DNA from: Desulfobacter sp.
GTDB taxonomy: Bacteria; Desulfobacterota; Desulfobacteria; Desulfobacterales; Desulfobacteraceae
Assembly: GCA_030145005.1 (NCBI GenBank)
Contig: JAQYWJ010000088.1
Span: 1-8,325, forward strand
Direction of reading: 5' to 3'
Length of the DNA: 8,325 nucleotides
Shown: piece after piece, positions 6,227 through 8,325 of the stretch
Layout of the letters: each line of letters starts with the position of its first letter
Numbering within the stretch: position 1 is the stretch's first letter
Translations under genes and position numbers: made by a program
Notes under the pieces: model-generated
The model's input: only the letters and a program-made list of their open reading frames with translations
Database searches by the model: none
What the model was told of the DNA's origin: nothing

Positions 6227-8325
6227 ATGAAACATCTGAGCTTAGGAGCTAGAATATTTGGGGGGTTTGGACTGTTGATCCTTATTGCCATTGCGCTTGG
6301 CGGGATGGCGGTCTGGAACATGAACACGGTTAAAACACAGAGTGTGATGCTGGCTGACGAGTACGTACCCGAAGTAGACATGGCCATGGAGCTCAGAGGG
6401 GCCGTGAACCGGCTGATGTTTGAAATGCGGGGGTATGGATTTACCGAGGATGACGCTTTCTATCAAAAAGCCCGGGAAGAGATGGCGGCTGTGGAAAAAG
6501 CATTGGAAGCGGGAAGGCATCTGGATGAAAAAGCACTGAATCTTAAAAAGCTCAAGGGCGAGTTGGCCGAAGCGACCAAGGGCGTTCACGATTATGAGGC
6601 ATTAATTGAACAAACCGTGGATACGAGTGCCGAACTGACAAAGAACCGCGGGATGCTGGATAAATCCGCAGCCAAATACATGGCCAACAGCAATGCCCTC
6701 CTGGCCCATGAAAAAGAACAATTTAAAACGGACTTGGCCGAACGGCAGCATAAAATCGCCCATGTGAGCAAATTGGTTGAGATCGGCGCCAGGGTCCGGG
6801 TGATGAACTACAAAGCCCAGGCCAATAATACACCGGACATGATTGATGCGGCGGCTGACAAACTGGACAGCGCCTTCACGGTGCTGGAGAAACTTCGGTC
6901 CATCACCCGGGATGAAGCAGACATCCGGCGTATTGATGCCACCGCGTCCGCCGGCAAGAACTACCAGGATGCCTTGAAGGCCTTTGTCCCGGAATTCAGA
7001 AAGGCGCTGTTGGCGGACCAGGATGTACTGGCCCGGCTCAAGACAAAAATGGATAAAAATGCAGCGGTTTATATGAACAACTGTAATGAATTCCTCGAAG
7101 GGCAGCAGGAAAAATTAAGCCGGGATATGCTGGATCGGCAGAATAAAATAACCCTGATGAGTGATGTGATCAATCTGGTAAATGATTCGCGTATCGGCGC
7201 GTTTAAAGCCCAGGCCATGAGAAGCCCGGAAATAATGAAAACAGCCATGGAAAATTTTTCCAAAATTAATGACAAACTGGATGCCCTCAAAGCCGTGACA
7301 CATTCAGCAGAAAACCTGAAACAGATTGAAGCGGTCCGGCAGGCCGGCACCACCTATAAAACAGCCATGTCTGATTTTTTAACCAACTGGACCCGGCGTC
7401 AGGAGATCGGCCGTCAGCGCGGGGAAGCCGCTGAAGCGGCCATTGCCGCATGCAATGCCATGTCTGACGCAGGAATGTCCGCGACCAACGGCGTTGCCGA
7501 CGGGGCGGTCGCTTCCCTTGGCAATGCATCCACTGTTATGACCATCGGTTTGGTCGCTGCGCTCATTGTGGGATGCATGATCGCATTTTTCGTCACCCGG
7601 GGCATCACTGTACCAGTGAACCGAATCATTGCCGGTCTGAATGAAGGTGCCAATCAGGTAGCATCTGCATCCACGCAAGTATCGTCATCCAGTCAGTCCA
7701 TGGCAGAAGGCGCCTCTCAACAGGCCGCTTCCATTGAAGAGACGTCTTCCTCCATGGAAGAGATGTCATCCATGACCAAAAAGAACTCCGAAAACGCAAG
7801 CCATGGGGATCATCTCATGAAAGAAGCAAATCAGGTGGTTAAAACGGCCAATGATTCCATGAACGATTTGAATCTCTCCATGAGTGATATCTCAAAAGCC
7901 AGCGAGGAAACCTCCAAAATCATCAAAACCATTGATGAAATTGCATTCCAGACCAATCTTCTGGCATTGAATGCGGCTGTGGAAGCGGCCCGGGCCGGTG
8001 AAGCCGGCGCCGGATTTGCCGTGGTTGCTGATGAGGTCAGAAATCTTGCCATGAGAGCAGCGGAAGCAGCCAAAAATACGGCAGCATTAATTGAAGACAC
8101 CGTAAAAAAGGTCAATCAGGGATCCGAACTGGTCTCCACCACCAATGAGGCCTTTTCAAAAGTGGCCCAAAGCTCTGGTAAAGTCGGGGAAATTGTGGCC
8201 GAGATATCCGAAGCGTCCAATGAGCAGGCCAACGGCATTGAACAAGTCAATTTAGCTATCACGGAAATGGATAAGGTGGTACAGCAGAATGCCGCCAATG
8301 CAGAAGAATCGGCTTCAGCATCAGA
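6227..8325 (+). CDS. Methyl-accepting chemotaxis protein, partial (3' end beyond window)
   Basis: This inner-membrane chemoreceptor senses a signal outside the cytoplasmic membrane and controls CheA. The 699 visible residues run: membrane helix 1 (about 9-30), a large all-helical periplasmic region (about 31-436), membrane helix 2 (about 437-456), a very short HAMP-like stretch (457-471, with RGITVPVNRI), then the signalling domain. The conserved hairpin tip (571-605, starting EIAFQTNLLALNAAVEAARA) is complete. The periplasmic part contains a tandem duplication: residues 144-257 align without gaps to 275-388, with about 33 of 114 identical. Both copies share DK-AA-YM at their start and KAQA near the middle. 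The fold is probably a four-helix or HBM-like bundle; the ligand is unknown. AAGGGAG (6213-6219) precedes the ATG by seven bases, fixing the start. The end of the signalling domain is lost at the window edge. Confidence 0.95.
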   Translation, partial: MKHLSLGARIFGGFGLLILIAIALGGMAVWNMNTVKTQSVMLADEYVPEVDMAMELRGAVNRLMFEMRGYGFTEDDAFYQKAREEMAAVEKALEAGRHLDEKALNLKKLKGELAEATKGVHDYEALIEQTVDTSAELTKNRGMLDKSAAKYMANSNALLAHEKEQFKTDLAERQHKIAHVSKLVEIGARVRVMNYKAQANNTPDMIDAAADKLDSAFTVLEKLRSITRDEADIRRIDATASAGKNYQDALKAFVPEFRKALLADQDVLARLKTKMDKNAAVYMNNCNEFLEGQQEKLSRDMLDRQNKITLMSDVINLVNDSRIGAFKAQAMRSPEIMKTAMENFSKINDKLDALKAVTHSAENLKQIEAVRQAGTTYKTAMSDFLTNWTRRQEIGRQRGEAAEAAIAACNAMSDAGMSATNGVADGAVASLGNASTVMTIGLVAALIVGCMIAFFVTRGITVPVNRIIAGLNEGANQVASASTQVSSSSQSMAEGASQQAASIEETSSSMEEMSSMTKKNSENASHGDHLMKEANQVVKTANDSMNDLNLSMSDISKASEETSKIIKTIDEIAFQTNLLALNAAVEAARAGEAGAGFAVVADEVRNLAMRAAEAAKNTAALIEDTVKKVNQGSELVSTTNEAFSKVAQSSGKVGEIVAEISEASNEQANGIEQVNLAITEMDKVVQQNAANAEESASAS

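Noticed and set aside
7379..7678. Minus-strand frames antisense to the chemoreceptor
   Set aside because: They cover membrane helix 2 and the signalling start of a clear receptor gene and show no motif.

Overview
The window carries five protein-coding genes, all on the plus strand: ppc, a sigma-54 activator gene, cheY-like, cheW-like, and a chemoreceptor gene cut by the right edge. They follow about 630 bases of non-coding DNA that is unusually rich in inverted repeats. The host looks like a Gram-negative, motile bacterium. The sigma-54 activator with its coiled-coil/GAF-like front end, and the chemoreceptor with almost no HAMP domain, resemble proteins common in Desulfobacterota (Desulfobacterales-type sulfate reducers). 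That placement comes from recalled family resemblance, not from a search.

Left region (1-632): no credible gene. It holds a compact hairpin nested in a second inverted repeat (78-137), a long imperfect inverted repeat with about 51 pairable positions per arm (151-308), a further nested set of helices (322-435), a small C-rich hairpin (456-469), an intrinsic terminator facing right (483-506), another nested hairpin (515-566), and a plausible sigma-70-type promoter for ppc (572-602). Together these look like a large structured RNA, or the decayed non-coding end of a mobile element. Its identity is not settled by reading alone.

Metabolic gene (633-3401): a full-length phosphoenolpyruvate carboxylase, which replenishes oxaloacetate. 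The catalytic signatures are present, but one phosphate-binding arginine of the glycine-rich loop is a threonine. Two of the four residues that bind the inhibitor aspartate in the E. coli enzyme also appear to be replaced.

Signalling region (3468-8325): a sigma-54 activator (GAF-like front, AAA+ motor, Fis-type DNA-binding end) is followed by a 204-base gap. The gap contains short repeated motifs and a textbook -24/-12 promoter. That promoter lies directly in front of a set of three genes: a single-domain CheY-like receiver, a CheW coupling protein and a membrane chemoreceptor with an internally duplicated sensory module. The simplest reading is that the activator switches on this chemosensory operon from the sigma-54 promoter. 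CheA, CheB and CheR are not in the window and may lie to the right.
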